The notes under the pieces were generated by a model. It was not told where the DNA came from and searched no databases. It saw only the letters and a list, made by a program, of their open reading frames with translations. A program made the position numbers and the translations under genes. Of a stretch of 64,000 nucleotides of DNA, positions 1 to 11,700 are shown piece after piece; the stretch's first letter is position 1, and the number at the start of each line of letters is the position of its first letter. The stretch is from Mesostigma viride (taxonomy: Eukaryota; Streptophyta; Mesostigmatophyceae; Mesostigmatales; Mesostigmataceae). The stretch lies in the NCBI GenBank assembly GCA_009746045.1, contig RPFO01001928.1, forward strand, positions 93,501 through 157,500, given 5' to 3'.

Positions 1-105
1 CCCCAGTTCGATTCCGGTCGGATTCATTTGCAGATCGCGTTTTCCGCGGACCGGCACTGAACGCAAATGGTTTTCACCTTTGCGGCGTGCCAAATCAGAA
101 TATAA
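1..105 (+). mobile_element. tRNA-related SINE, 3' part
   Basis: The first 105 bases match, in reverse complement, units near 16.75, 19.2 and 55.3 kb. A pol III B-box-like motif (AGTTCGATTCC, positions 5-15) is preceded by CCCC, as in a tRNA T-arm, but the T-stem does not pair, so this is not a functional tRNA. The unit ends with the conserved tail GGCGTGCCAAATCAGA. It lies in the last visible intron of the Nudix gene and is cut by the window edge. Confidence 0.6.
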
Positions 106-3100
106 TAGACACGCGATGTTCCTATGATGATTGCGGGCACACGGCACAGGTCACTATGTACCATAAGGGATAGCGTCCAGCGGGAACCATCGCGGCTCCA
201 TCTCATCCGTTGCCTGGGGGGAGCCGTCCCACTCGTGCGCGCCAAACACGTGGATCTGCCGCACGTGGGGGGTAACAGCGACCAGCAACAAACATAATGT
301 ATGGGTCTTAGGGGGGCCCTTCCATGAGTACCCACCAGCTTGACTGTTGGCATGCCGCCATGTGCTTGATGATGCTCAAGCACCTGTACATGGCCCCTGT
401 ACTTGGAAGCAGCAAGTACAGTAAGAAATGCTGTGTGACCGGACACACTAGACAACTCCTGATGGCTTCGCTGTGCTTCGTTGAAACAGTTGATCACCAC
501 CCATACACCACGGTGCGCCACGTGTCCTAATCGCTGTGTGGTTACCGCAGTCATGGCCTAGGCCTGCAACAAGCTTGTGATTGTGTCGGTCAGTTACCGA
601 TCTCCCTTCCATGCTGCGTGCGCACACCTTTGCTAGCACACACCCACGAGACTGGGGAACTCAAGCGTGGCCCCTCCGAGCCCACCACCAGACACCTATG
701 CATGGGTAAAAGCCACCAGACAGGACAGGTGCCTCCACGTTGGGCCAGCTGTCACGGAATCACCGTTGCAGGATGACCAGAGCGCCACATGCGCAGCATC
801 ATGCAGAAGCCACATAGGGGACATGCAGCAACCGCGCTAGCAGCCATGCGGTAACAAGAATGGTATTGGCATGCGTGCGTGCCACCTGCCACGTCTAGTG
901 CCGCAGCCATGCTACGACGCAGATACAGGGCGGGCGATGCTTGCATCCGCCGAGGCATGCCGCCACAGCATGGGGTCGAGGGCACCGCTTCCTGGTATTG
1001 TCACTCAGGAGGAGTGTGGGAGGGGGTAGGGGCGAGGGGGTGCATGCCTGACCCTGCATCTACTGGGGCGCCCAGAGCCTGTGCGCAGCGGTCGCACAAC
1101 CCAGGCAGTTCCCAGCCCTAACCCCTGCAGCATGCCTTGGAGGCCACCCTGGGACCTGCGCCCCTTTGTCATGCACACATGGCGTGCTAAGCCTTGTCCC
1201 CCGCCACATGCCCGACCAGGGTCCGCTAAATCTCACTGCACTGTCACTGGCTGTTTTCCCATAAAGCATGCACAAAGCAAACAATAAAACAGGCACAGGT
1301 TGCCGTGTGCCGTGGCCAGACATCACACACGGTCACAGAATGGAGACATCCTGCGGGTGCGGCCGGTGGCCCACACGGTGGGAAAGGGCCCCACGCACCT
1401 CCCACGGCCGGTCCTGATCGTCAAAGTGCATCTGCAGCACGCCCTGGAGGGTCAACTGGCGAGCGCGCACGCAGCACTCCTCCTCCAGCTGTGGGAGTTG
1501 TTCACACGTGTGTTGGAAGTTGTGGGTTCCATCGCATTGAAGGTGACGCGTGTCGGCATCGGTGGGCGCAGGCAAGGGCACGAGTGAGGCCTTTACAATG
1601 ATGTGTGAAGCGGCAGTTAAAGGGTGCCACAATACAGGGAGCATCTTACTAGCATAGCAGGAGTGTGTCATAGTAAACAGAGGGTAGGTGTTCCGCATCA
1701 CGGGGAGAGGGGAGCGATGCGGCGTCACGGGGAGAGGGGAGCGATGCGGCGTCACGGGGAGAGGGGAGCGATGCGGCGTCACGGGGAGAGGGGAGCGATG
1801 CGGCGTCACGGGGAGAGGGGAGCGATGCGGCGTCACGGGGAGAGGGGAGCGATGCGGCGTCACCGGGAGAGGGGAGCGATGCGGCGTCACGGGGAGAGGG
1901 GAGCGATGCGGCGTCACGGGGAGAGGGGAGCGATGCGGCGTCACGGGGAGAGGGGAGCGATGCGGCGTCACGGGGAGAGGGGAGCGATGCGGCGTCACGG
2001 GGAGAGGGGAGCGATGCGGCGTCACGGGGAGAGGGGAGCGATGCAGCGTCACGGGGAGAGGGGAGCGATGCGGCGTCACGGGGAGAGGGGAGCGATGCGG
2101 CGTCACGGGGAGAGGGGAGCGATGCGGCGTCACGGGGAGAGGGGAGCGATGCGGCGTCACCGGGAGAGGGAACAGGTACGGGAGAAGTTGGACGAGGTGG
2201 ATAAAATCGTGTGACCATGACAGAGCAATATTGGCGCTGTGATGTGACAGCATGGTCCGACGGAGGAGCCGGTGTAGCTGCACGGGCATCCATCCAACTA
2301 CCAGTGCAGGGTGTGCAGGGTGTGCAGGGTCTGGCATCATGGGCAGTCTCCCGGCAATAAACCAGCTCATGGATATATTGGCTGTCTCATGGGTATACTG
2401 GCTGTCTCATGGATATACTGGCTGTCTCATGGGTATACTGGCTGTCTCATGGGTATACTGGCTGTCTCATGGGTATACTGGCTGTCTCATGGATATACTG
2501 GCTGTCTCATGGATATACTGGCTGTCTCATGGATATACTGGCTGTCTCATGGATATACTGGCTGTCTCATGGGTATACTGGCTGGAGCCCAGCTCAGGAA
2601 TGACGTTGGTGTCACGTGCACGTGTGGGCGGCGCTAGACGCCAACAGTGGGGTGGAGGACGCACATGTGGGAAGAGGATGTGGACAAGGAGGTGGGCTCA
2701 AAGACTCAGAAAGCATGGCCAGAACACGAGGTCCTTGTAGTCATCCATCTCGGCTCCCTACAGACTGTGCCGTGCTGGTCCCACACAGCGCGCGGAAGGG
2801 GTTGGTGTCCGGCCCTGTTGCATCCCCATGAGAGGGCTGTTCCCTGCACCCCCACGGCTGGCTGTGAATGAATGTGTACCGTCCATGTGGCGATGGACCC
2901 TACCTCCCGGTGTGCCGCCTCCCACACGCTCTCCCCCTCCTCCACTTTGCCTCCAAAACCTGCGGCGTGCAGCGACCGCAGGGTGCACGGAAGGGGGGTG
3001 CGCGCATCCACGCACGGATGCATCGTGCCGCAAACTGCACGTGAAAAGTCAATCCATAGACGGGCATCCAACTGTCATCTCAAGATTCAAGAGTGATCAA

Positions 3101-4673
3101 ATCCAGTCATATAAAATGAAGTGGAGACGGAACATGAGCCACAAGCGCATCAGCGCGCAGCCAGCGCAACATGCCATCGATGCGGCATGGGCCGACCCGT
3201 TGCCATTGGGCATGCATCCAGACGCCAGTGGATGGGTCACGCCAACATGCGCTGCGCGCGTGAGGACGGAGGGCACCATTTGGTGCCACTAGACCATGTA
3301 CACCATGCGGGGCGTCATCCATCACAGCACCAGTGGGGGGGCCATCCTCCACCATCCCTCACCAGCAGAGCCCTGGCTGCCTACCTCACCAGCAGAGCTG
3401 GCACCTTGGCACGTTATGGCCACACAAAAATTAGGGACCAGTAGTGTGGGGGTGTAACAAGACCACCATGGTTACAAGGCCAAGCATGCCTTCAGAGCAC
3501 TCTCACAATACTACAGCCTAGTGGCCAAGGTGCATGATGGCAGGTTTGTGAACCTGGACAGTTGTCTTCCCATGTCTCAGGATTTCCAGCTGGGCTCACC
3601 CACAACCGTTCACAGGGGCGCCAGGGTCTACCCACACACCACTGCACACATGACTCGTGCGCAAGCGGGGGGCAACATCTGCTGAGGCAGCTTCTGTCGG
3701 CGGCCCCACCGCAAGGGGGCAGTGGTGGAGCACCACGCCCGTGTGCAAGGGAGCGGACCAGCATGAGTTGCAATAGAGGAGCTAACACTGCAAGAGTGCT
3801 AGAGTACATGGAAGCAACACTGTAACAAACCTACACTATAAGAGAGCTACCGTGGGAACGCTGGGACCCACCCAGGGGCAAGGAAGCCGCCCGCAGCCTA
3901 CACTAGAGCGACACACGCTAGGCTGGCGCAGCATGGTGCGAAACGATCGCCAAGGATGTAGTCGTGGCTTTAGTGGAGTGGCAACTGGTGTGCCGTCTCC
4001 CACCATGGAGCACCTGCGATGCTCCAGGCGCATGGACGATGCGGTCGTCCATGTACTGCTAGTCCACGCGAACCCAAGTCTAGTTGCCCGCCCACGCAGG
4101 GTGTATTGTCCGCAGACAGTGGGATAAGTGTTGGGGTAGGGGGGGGGTAGGGTAGGGCAGGCAGGCAGCCGAGTGCACGTGCGTGCGTGCATGAGTGCAG
4201 GCAATGGTGTGTGGAGCAGACAAGCATGGGAGTGGCATGGCCCGATGAAGGACCTGCCTGGCTATTCACGATGGGGTGTGGGGAGCATAGAAACAAGGGA
4301 TGGCGGTATTATGAATTCGCTTGCAGCATCTGGCATTGAGCTGGTATCTTCTGCCAACGCGCCAATTTGCATGCATACGTACCATTATAGAGGCCCGCGC
4401 CCGGTCTGCAACGGACAGCAAGGAACACCCGGAGGCAAGTCAAAGCCGTACCGCAGGAATGAATTGCAGAGCAGATCAGCTTTGGGCGCCATCAAATGCG
4501 CAGCACACCGAGCATTACTGGTAAACCACGGCAGACGCGGCGATTGCTGCCCTGATGAACAGCAAGACGTACCCGCGGAGTTTCTTCCCCAGGAGAACCT
4601 TGTCGCCCGTCCGCAGTAACACCAGCGTCAGCAGCAGCGGAGAGGTAGCTTGGGCGTCCCGTGTCATGCACAT
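1..4673 (-). CDS. NUDT1: MTH1/NUDT1-like Nudix hydrolase, multi-exon, 3' end outside window
   Basis: Likely hydrolyses oxidised purine nucleoside triphosphates (8-oxo-dGTP type) to monophosphates. Visible exons, in transcript order: 4,673-4,573 (TLVLLRTGDKVLLGKKLRG, the first strand of the MTH1 fold); 2,959-2,904 (GFGGKVEEGESVWEAAHRE); 1,488-1,399 (LEEECCVRARQLTLQG, ending RPWE); 255-162 (IHVFGAHEWDG, then ATDEMEPRWFPLDAIPY). The last three join in consistent phase with GT donors and AG acceptors. The Nudix box Gx5Ex7REUxEExGU is complete except that its second Gly is Cys. The DEM-P-WF-L-IP stretch is characteristic of MTH1. One short exon (the equivalent of GRWNG) between 4,573 and 2,959 was not located, and the C-terminal exon lies left of base 1. 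The start is uncertain: ATG at 4,673 or 4,667, or an upstream exon at 5,404-5,607. Introns carry two minisatellites and a SINE. Confidence 0.82.
1690..2172. repeat. 27-bp minisatellite, about 18 copies
   Basis: Tandem unit GGGGAGAGGGGAGCGATG plus CGGCGTCAC. Copies are nearly identical, with single substitutions (for example CACCGGG in two units). The unit length is a multiple of three, which keeps frames open on both strands, but no protein is implied. It lies in the intron between Nudix exons 1,399-1,488 and 2,904-2,959. Confidence 0.95.
2363..2583. repeat. 20-bp minisatellite, about 11 copies
   Basis: Tandem unit GGCTGTCTCATGGRTATACT with a G/A variant position. It lies in the same Nudix intron as the 27-bp array, 190 bp further on. 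Confidence 0.95.
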
Positions 4674-5776
4674 GGAAGCGTGCCTGCCGACCTTTGCAGG
4701 CGATAATGCCGTGCGACCAAGTCGGGCGGGAGAAAGCTTCGTTCTGCTGGGGTCGCCACAGGGGTATGCGAATCCGGGGGCGGCATGGGCGCACTGCATG
4801 GTTCGTTCTATTTTTCCCAGTAAGGTTCACACTCGCTTGCTACACTACAGCCCGCCGGCATTCTAGCCTGTCCCTCGCCAAACACGTTTTGTCTCTATTG
4901 GCGTAAGATGACAGCCCAACCGTGGGATCCTCACCGCATGCAGTAAATCCCTGTAGCGGGTGTTACCTGGCTGAAACCTGCACGCCGATCGCGCTCCCCT
5001 TTAATTTAATGCCAGAATTGCGTGGGTCGCACAGCTAGCTTACGGAGAGTCCTACCGGCATGAGGCAGTTGCTTGCAACAACGTCCCACTCGACTCGTTT
5101 GATGGGCATTACGAATTATTATCCCCAGGACACGTGGGATTGCCTCTTAGAACGTAGGACCGTCAGCCTTCAAGCGACGATTACACGGGAGTTGACTATG
5201 TGGAGTTGATTACACGTGTTCCCGCGCAGCGTTCCCGGCCTGCCACATGGCAAAAGCTGTTTGCGTCAGGCGTGAGACTCTCTCTCTACTGTTGCAAATA
5301 TTTCGAGCTCGCTGACTTTTACTAGCGACTACTCATGAGTCACGAGTCACGATCATGATCAGCCAGTCAGGAGAGTCACAGCCTCCCAGGTCATAGCCCT
5401 CACCTTGTGATCGAGCCTGCGCATGCCGATTGCCGGAGTCATGCCGGCCCTGCGCATCGCGGCGCAGGCTGTTGCGGCGGATTGCACAGCAGCGCCCGCC
5501 GGGACATCGGCGATATTTTTTAAATTTTGGGCGGAGAGTGCGTTCAACTGCCGCGAGCCGTAAAATGTACATTGTAGTGCCCACGACGCATTTGGGAGCG
5601 TAAGCATCGAGCAGTTGTCAAGAAATAAACAATTTGGGATTATTGCAGGCCGGTTAAGGGCAATGCACGAAAAATGATGGCTTTATAAGGAAACAACATA
5701 GCAAGGGTAGCTTGCCGATGGCATTTGCGAAGATACATTTGTGGTAACCGTATTATCCCCAACAACCCTTAAAAAA
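4674..5776. promoter_or_regulatory. Intergenic region between divergent genes, possible bidirectional promoter
   Basis: This 1.1-kb interval separates the start of the minus-strand Nudix gene from the plus-strand membrane-protein gene. It is less GC-rich than its surroundings and free of recognisable transposons. The head-to-head layout is the only evidence for promoter function; I see no defined TATA box or operator. A possible minus-strand first exon (5,404-5,607) lies inside it. Confidence 0.3.
5404..5607 (-). CDS. Possible first exon, targeting-peptide-like
   Basis: A 68-codon ATG-initiated frame (MLTLPNASWALQ...MRRLDHK) ends exactly at a strong donor, AAG|GTGAGG, in phase 0. It is rich in Ala, Arg and Ser and poor in acidic residues, like an organelle presequence. 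It lies upstream of the Nudix exon on the same strand and could be that gene's 5' exon. The best in-phase acceptor I see (GCAAAG before GTCGGC, near 4,690) is weak, so it may equally belong to another transcript or be chance. Confidence 0.3.
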
Positions 5777-8700
5777 ATGGTGGTGGCAACAAGGCGTATG
5801 GCCGCAAATCAAGAAGGTAGCGGCGCTACGAAGCCGCCTCCTGAAGAGGTGAAATCCAGGAAGCTTTCTCCTGCCAAACGGCGAACATCGCGTAGCAGTT
5901 CGTTGCCCACCGCTGGGGACCCCGCGGTCGCCTTGACGTCGCCGAAAGCGGGCGCGCCCGGGTCGCATGTTGCAGGCACCCCTCTTCCTAACATTGCTGG
6001 GGAGAAACTGGCAAGTCCTGCCCGTAGAGGCAGGAAGCCGAAAAGCGAGATGTTCTCACCCGTCAACGCGGTGGGTTCTCCTCGGCCATCCACCCCAGCC
6101 GCGGCCCCTGTGGCGCCTTCAGGCATCAGCCCCGCGGTTAGTTTGCTGGATAAGTATAAAACGCTTGGCCGCATCAGGAAATGCTAGAAAGTCATGTTCC
6201 TAGTAGCAAATACGCGTCGATTAGCGATTTTTTGTTGCATGCATCAGGCGTGTGTGTGCTACATTACCCCGGTACGGTACCTGTAGCGACGTTTTCGACC
6301 TTGTGTGCCGAACAATGGCATGTCTCGGAACGATTGCGCAGAAGTGGCATGCCTATTTTGTCAGGCGTGATGTGCGCTTTACTGGTCCCTTCGTCGCCAC
6401 CCAGGACATTGGGATGCTCCCCCTCCCCCCACCTCGCAGCCTGTTATCCTGCCCTGCGCGCCTGGCATCTTTTACCGGTTGTCCTGCAGGGGTGCAGGTG
6501 GCAGGTGTTGTCTATACCCTGCAGTGCATACCTTGATTGCAGGGGAGCCCTTGCCCGCGGGTTTGCTCCCCTACCCATTAGCTATTCGTGCTATATCCTA
6601 ATCCGTTTATGAGTGATGCCTACCCAGTAGCTGTTCGTGCTATATCCTCTATTCGTGCTACATCCTCTCTTCGTGCTATATCCTAATCCTTTTATGGGTG
6701 ATACCTATCCCAGTTGTCCTTGGCGATCCAGCCACACGGCTGCACCCACCCGCTACTCTCGCCACGCACCTGTTTGGCACGTGATCCTGTGGCTGCACGG
6801 TTGGCACATTCTCTCTCACTGGCGTAATGTGCCAAGTGCGTTTGGCATTTTGGGCAGAGCGAGGCGGATGGCAGGCCAAGGTGGATGCCGGGGTAGGCAC
6901 GCGCTGCCACCGCATGCGTGCCCTGGCTCAACCACTACCCTCATCTCTGGGGCTGACACTAAAGAAGGGGAATGTGGCCACTCCCGACACAGGGTTTGCC
7001 TTGCGAGTGATAGCATCTGGTCAGGTGACACCTGGGCCTGCTCTGGGCCAGTGCATGGCGGCTTTCCCGCCTCCTGCTCCCTGCTCCCTGCTCCCTGCTC
7101 CCTGCTCCCTGCTTTACTTCGCTGCTAGTTATTCTCTCCTCGTCTTACCTCGCCTACCCGAGTGTTAGCACGACTCACCGTGCGACCCCCTGTGGCACGC
7201 TCGTGTCCATGACGCCGTGGTTCTTTCTGTCATACGCCCCCTGCCGACCCACCCTGCAGGGGAAGGCACTCAAGTCTCCCGCTGCCAAGCTGGGTGAGAA
7301 AACACCGGGGCCAGGCCGGGTGGCATCGCCCGCTGCTGCCACGCCCAAGGCCGCACGCATCTCGTCCCCAGGCACCAAGCCAGCAGTGCCCATCCTGGTG
7401 CACGCGAGCTCCCCCAAGTCGGCCAAGAAAGAGAAGAAGGAGCCAGCGGCCGCCGCTGCCCCCCTGCCAGCGGCCACCAGTGGCAGCGAGGGTGGGCGTT
7501 CCGTGCTGTGCGCGGCGCTGGTGCTGTTGCTGGCCATCGGTTTGGGCGCGGGCGCTGCGTTGGTGGACAAGGACACGCTCATCGTCCACATGGGCTGGGT
7601 GAGTGGTGTGGTGGTTGTGGCTGAACCCCCCTGCATGTGTGTGGGACCATGGCACGACATCAAGGACGCGTCAACGCGGAATTTGTCAGCGGGGCACGTG
7701 TCAAGGTCGCGTCGACGTATGCCCATGGGCACAGGGCTGCATGCTTGGAACACTTTGGTAGAGCCTTGCTGCTCTTGGTAGAGCCTGGCTGGTCTTGGTA
7801 GAGCCTGGCTGGTCTTGGTAGAGCCTGGCTGGTCTTGGTAGAGCCTTGCTGGTCTTGGTAGAGCCTTGCTGGTCTTGGTAGAGCCTGGCTGGTCTTGGTA
7901 GAGCCTTGCTGGTCTTGGTAGAGCCTTGCTGGTCTTGGTAGAGCCTGGCTGGTCTTGGTAGAGCCTGGCTGGTCTTGGTAGAGCCTGGCTGGTCTTGGTA
8001 GAGCCTTGCTGGTCTTGGTAGAGCCTTGCTGGTCTTGGTAGAGCCTGGCTGGTCTTGGTAGAGCCTGGCTGGTCTTGGTAGAGCCTGGCTGGTGCCCTTG
8101 TGATTCACTGCCCTCGTTCCCCGCAACGAGCGTGTGCGGTGTTCGTGCATCCTGTCACGTAGACATGCCTCTGCGCGCTTGCGGCAGGACAAGACGTAAA
8201 GGGGCCCGGGTAAGCCCGCCTGCTCCCCGCTTGCCTTACTCTCAACACCCCTTGTCCGGCCCCTTTACATGGGCCCCTCTACATGGCAACTGGCCTTGTC
8301 CGGCCCCTTTACATGGGCCCCTCTACATGCCACATGGCAACTGAGAACAGGTGGGTGAGCCCCCCTGGGATCCATCGCGCGAGCTCCCACTGGCCTCATG
8401 GCTTAATACTATAACAGCGGTGGGTGGCCTGCGAGTCATGATGGCACGGACTAGAGCAGCGGTGGGTGGCCTGCGAGTCATGATGGTACGGACTAGAGCA
8501 GCGGTGGGTGGCCTGCGAGTCATGATGGCAGGGACTAGAGCAGCGGTGGGTGGCCTGCGAGTCATGATGGCACGGACTAGAGCAGCGGTGGGTGGCCTGC
8601 GAGTCATGATGGCACGGACTAGAGCAGCGGTGGATGGCCTGCGAGTCATGATGGCACGGACTAGAGCAGCGGTGGGTGGCCTGCGAGTCATGATGGCACG

Positions 8701-11700
8701 GACTAGAGCAGCGGTGGATGGCCTGCGAGTCATGATGGCACGGACTAGAGCAGCGGTGGGTGGCCTGCGAGTCATGATGGCACGGACTAGAGCAGCGGTG
8801 GATGGCCTGCGAGTCATGATGGCACGGACTAGAGCAGCGGTGGATGGCCTGCGAGTCATGATGGCACGGACTAGAGCAGCGGTGGGTGGCCTGCGAGTCA
8901 TGATGGCAGGGACTAGAGCAGCGGTGGGTGGCCTGCGAGTCATGATGGCACGGACTAGAGCAGCGGTGGGTGGCCTGCGAGTCATGATGGCACGGACTAG
9001 AGCAGCGGTGGATGGCCTGCGAGTCATGATGGCACGGACTAGAGCAGCGGTGGATGGCCTGCGAGTCATGATGGCACGGACTAGAGCAGCGGTGGATGGC
9101 CTGCGAGTCATGATGGCACGGACTAGAGCAGCGGTGGGTGGCCTGCGAGTCATGATGGCACGGACTAGAGCAGCGGTGGATGGCCTGCGAGTCATGATGG
9201 CACGGACTAGAGCAGCGGTGGATGGCCTGCGAGTCATGATGGCACGGACTAGAGCAGCGGTGGGTGGCCTGCGAGTCATGATGGCAGGGACTAGAGCAGC
9301 GGTGGGTGGCCTGCGAGTCATGATGGCAGGGACTAGAGCAGCGGTGGGTGGCCTGCGAGTCATGATGGCACGGACTAGAGCAGCGGTGGATGGCCTGCGA
9401 GTCATGATGGCACGGACTAGAGCAGCGGTGGATGGCCTGCGAGTCATGATGGCACGGACTAGAGCAGCGGTGGGTGGCCTGCGAGTCATGATGGCACGGA
9501 CTAGTGCAGCGGTGGGTGGCCTGCGAGTCATGATGGCACGGACTAGAGCAGCGGTGGGTGGCCTGCGAGTCATGATGGCACGGACTAGAGCAGCGGTGGG
9601 TGGCCTGCGAGTCATGATGGCACGGACTAGAGCAGCGGTGGATGGCCTGCGAGTCATGATGGCACGGACTAGAGCAGCGGTGGGTGGCCTGCGAGTCATG
9701 ATGGCACGGACTAGAGCAGCGGTGGGTGGCCTGCGAGTCATGATGGCACGGACTAGAGCAGCGGTGGGTGGCCTGCGAGTCATGATGGCAGGGACTAGAG
9801 CAGCGGTGGGTGGCCTGCGAGTCATGATGGCACGGACTAGAGCAGCGGTGGGTGGCCTGCGAGTCATGATGGCACGGACTAGAGCAGCGGTGGGTGGCCT
9901 GCGAGTCATGATGGCACGGACTAGAGCAGCGGTGGGTGGCCTGCGAGTCATGATGGCACGGACTAGAGCAGCGGTGGGTGGCCTGCGAGTCATGATGGCA
10001 GGGACTAGAGCAGCGGTGGGTGGCCTGCGAGTCATGATGGCACGGACTAGAGCAGCGGTGGATGGCCTGCGAGTCATGATGGCACGGACTAGAGCAGCGG
10101 TGGATGGCCTGCGAGTCATGATGGCACGGACTAGAGCAGCGGTGGGTGGCCTGCGAGTCATGATGGCACGGACTAGAGCAGCGGTGGGTGGCCTGCGAGT
10201 CATGATGGCACGGACTAGAGCAGCGGTGGATGGCCTGCGAGTCATGATGGCACGGACTAGAGCAGCGGTGGGTGGCCTGCGAGTCATGATGGCACGGACT
10301 AGAGCAGCGGTGGATGGCCTGCGAGTCATGATGGCACGGACTAGAGCAGCGGTGGGTGGCCTGCGAGTCATGATGGCACGGACTAGAGCAGCGGTGGATG
10401 GCCTGCGAGTCATGATGGCACGGACTAGAGCAGCGGTGGGTGGCCTGCGAGTCATGATGGCACGGACTAGAGCAGCGGTGGGTGGCCTGCGAGTCATGAT
10501 GGCACGGACTAGAGCAGCGGTGGGTGGCCTGCGAGTCATGATGGCAGGGACTAGAGCAGCGGTGGGTGGCCTGCGAGTCATGATGGCAGGGACTAGAGCA
10601 GCGGTGGGTGGCCTGCGAGTCATGATGGCACGGACTAGAGCAGCGGTGGGTGGCCTGCGAGTCATGATGGCACGGACTAGAGCAGCGGTGGGTGGCCTGC
10701 GAGTCATGATGGCACGGACTAGAGCAGCGGTGGATGGCCTGCGAGTCATGATGGCACGGACTAGAGCAGCGGTGGATGGCCTGCGAGTCATGATGGCACG
10801 GACTAGAGCAGCGGTGGGTGGCCTGCGAGTCATGATGGCACGGACTAGAGCAGCGGTGGGTGGCCTGCGAGTCATGATGGCACGGACTAGAGCAGCGGTG
10901 GGTGGCCTGCGAGTCATGATGGCACGGACTAGAGCAGCGGTGGGTGGCCTGCGAGTCATGATGGCACGGACTAGAGCAGCGGTGGGTGGCCTGCGAGTCA
11001 TGATGGCACGGACTAGAGCAGCGGTGGGTGGCCTGCGAGTCATGATGGCACGGACTAGAGCAGCGGTGGGTGGCCTGCGAGTCATGATGGCAGGGACTAG
11101 AGCAGCGGTGGGTGGCCTGCGAGTCATGATGGCAGGGACTAGAGCAGCGGTGGATGGCCTGCGAGTCATGATGGCACGGACTAGAGCAGCGGTGGGTGAC
11201 CGACTGGTTGTACGACTGTGCGGGGTTGCGTTTTGGCTTGTGCCAAGGATCCGCCTACTCATACCCTGTATCGCTTGTCTGACCTCACACCTGCGCGCAC
11301 TGCTGCATCTTTGGCCTCACTATCACAATCGGTGCCCCAACCCAACGTTGCCCCAATGCGCGTGCATCTGCTTGTGCGTGTACCCCTGGCTCATTGGCCA
11401 CCTTCACCTTTGCAGCCAACATGGCTGCGCATGCCCACCTGCTGCAGCCATGGGGGCAAGGGGGCCGCGGGGCAAGGGTCGGCGCTGCAAGAAAAGTACT
11501 GTGCGCTGTCGTTGGAGGCGAACAAGTTGATGTCTCTGCTGGCGAAGAGCGGCGACAGTGAGAAGTGGTAAGGGGCGAGCGCGATGGCTACAAGATAAGA
11601 ACGGTCGATGCTATTTGGCGGTTACTGTAACGCACACTGTTTGTGTGCAGTTGCGGACCGTGCTCCCTTGTCATTGCAGGGGGCGTGCTTTGGTTGGGGG

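Noticed and set aside
1-105. Functional tRNA gene from the GTTCGATTCC motif
   Set aside because: T-stem does not pair, no acceptor stem or anticodon arm can be drawn, and the motif is in a dispersed repeat.
8323-11530. Two opposed open frames of about 980 and 1,060 codons
   Set aside because: They consist of a 14-residue repeat from the 42-bp minisatellite; both strands stay open because the unit is a multiple of three and lacks stops. They lie in an intron.
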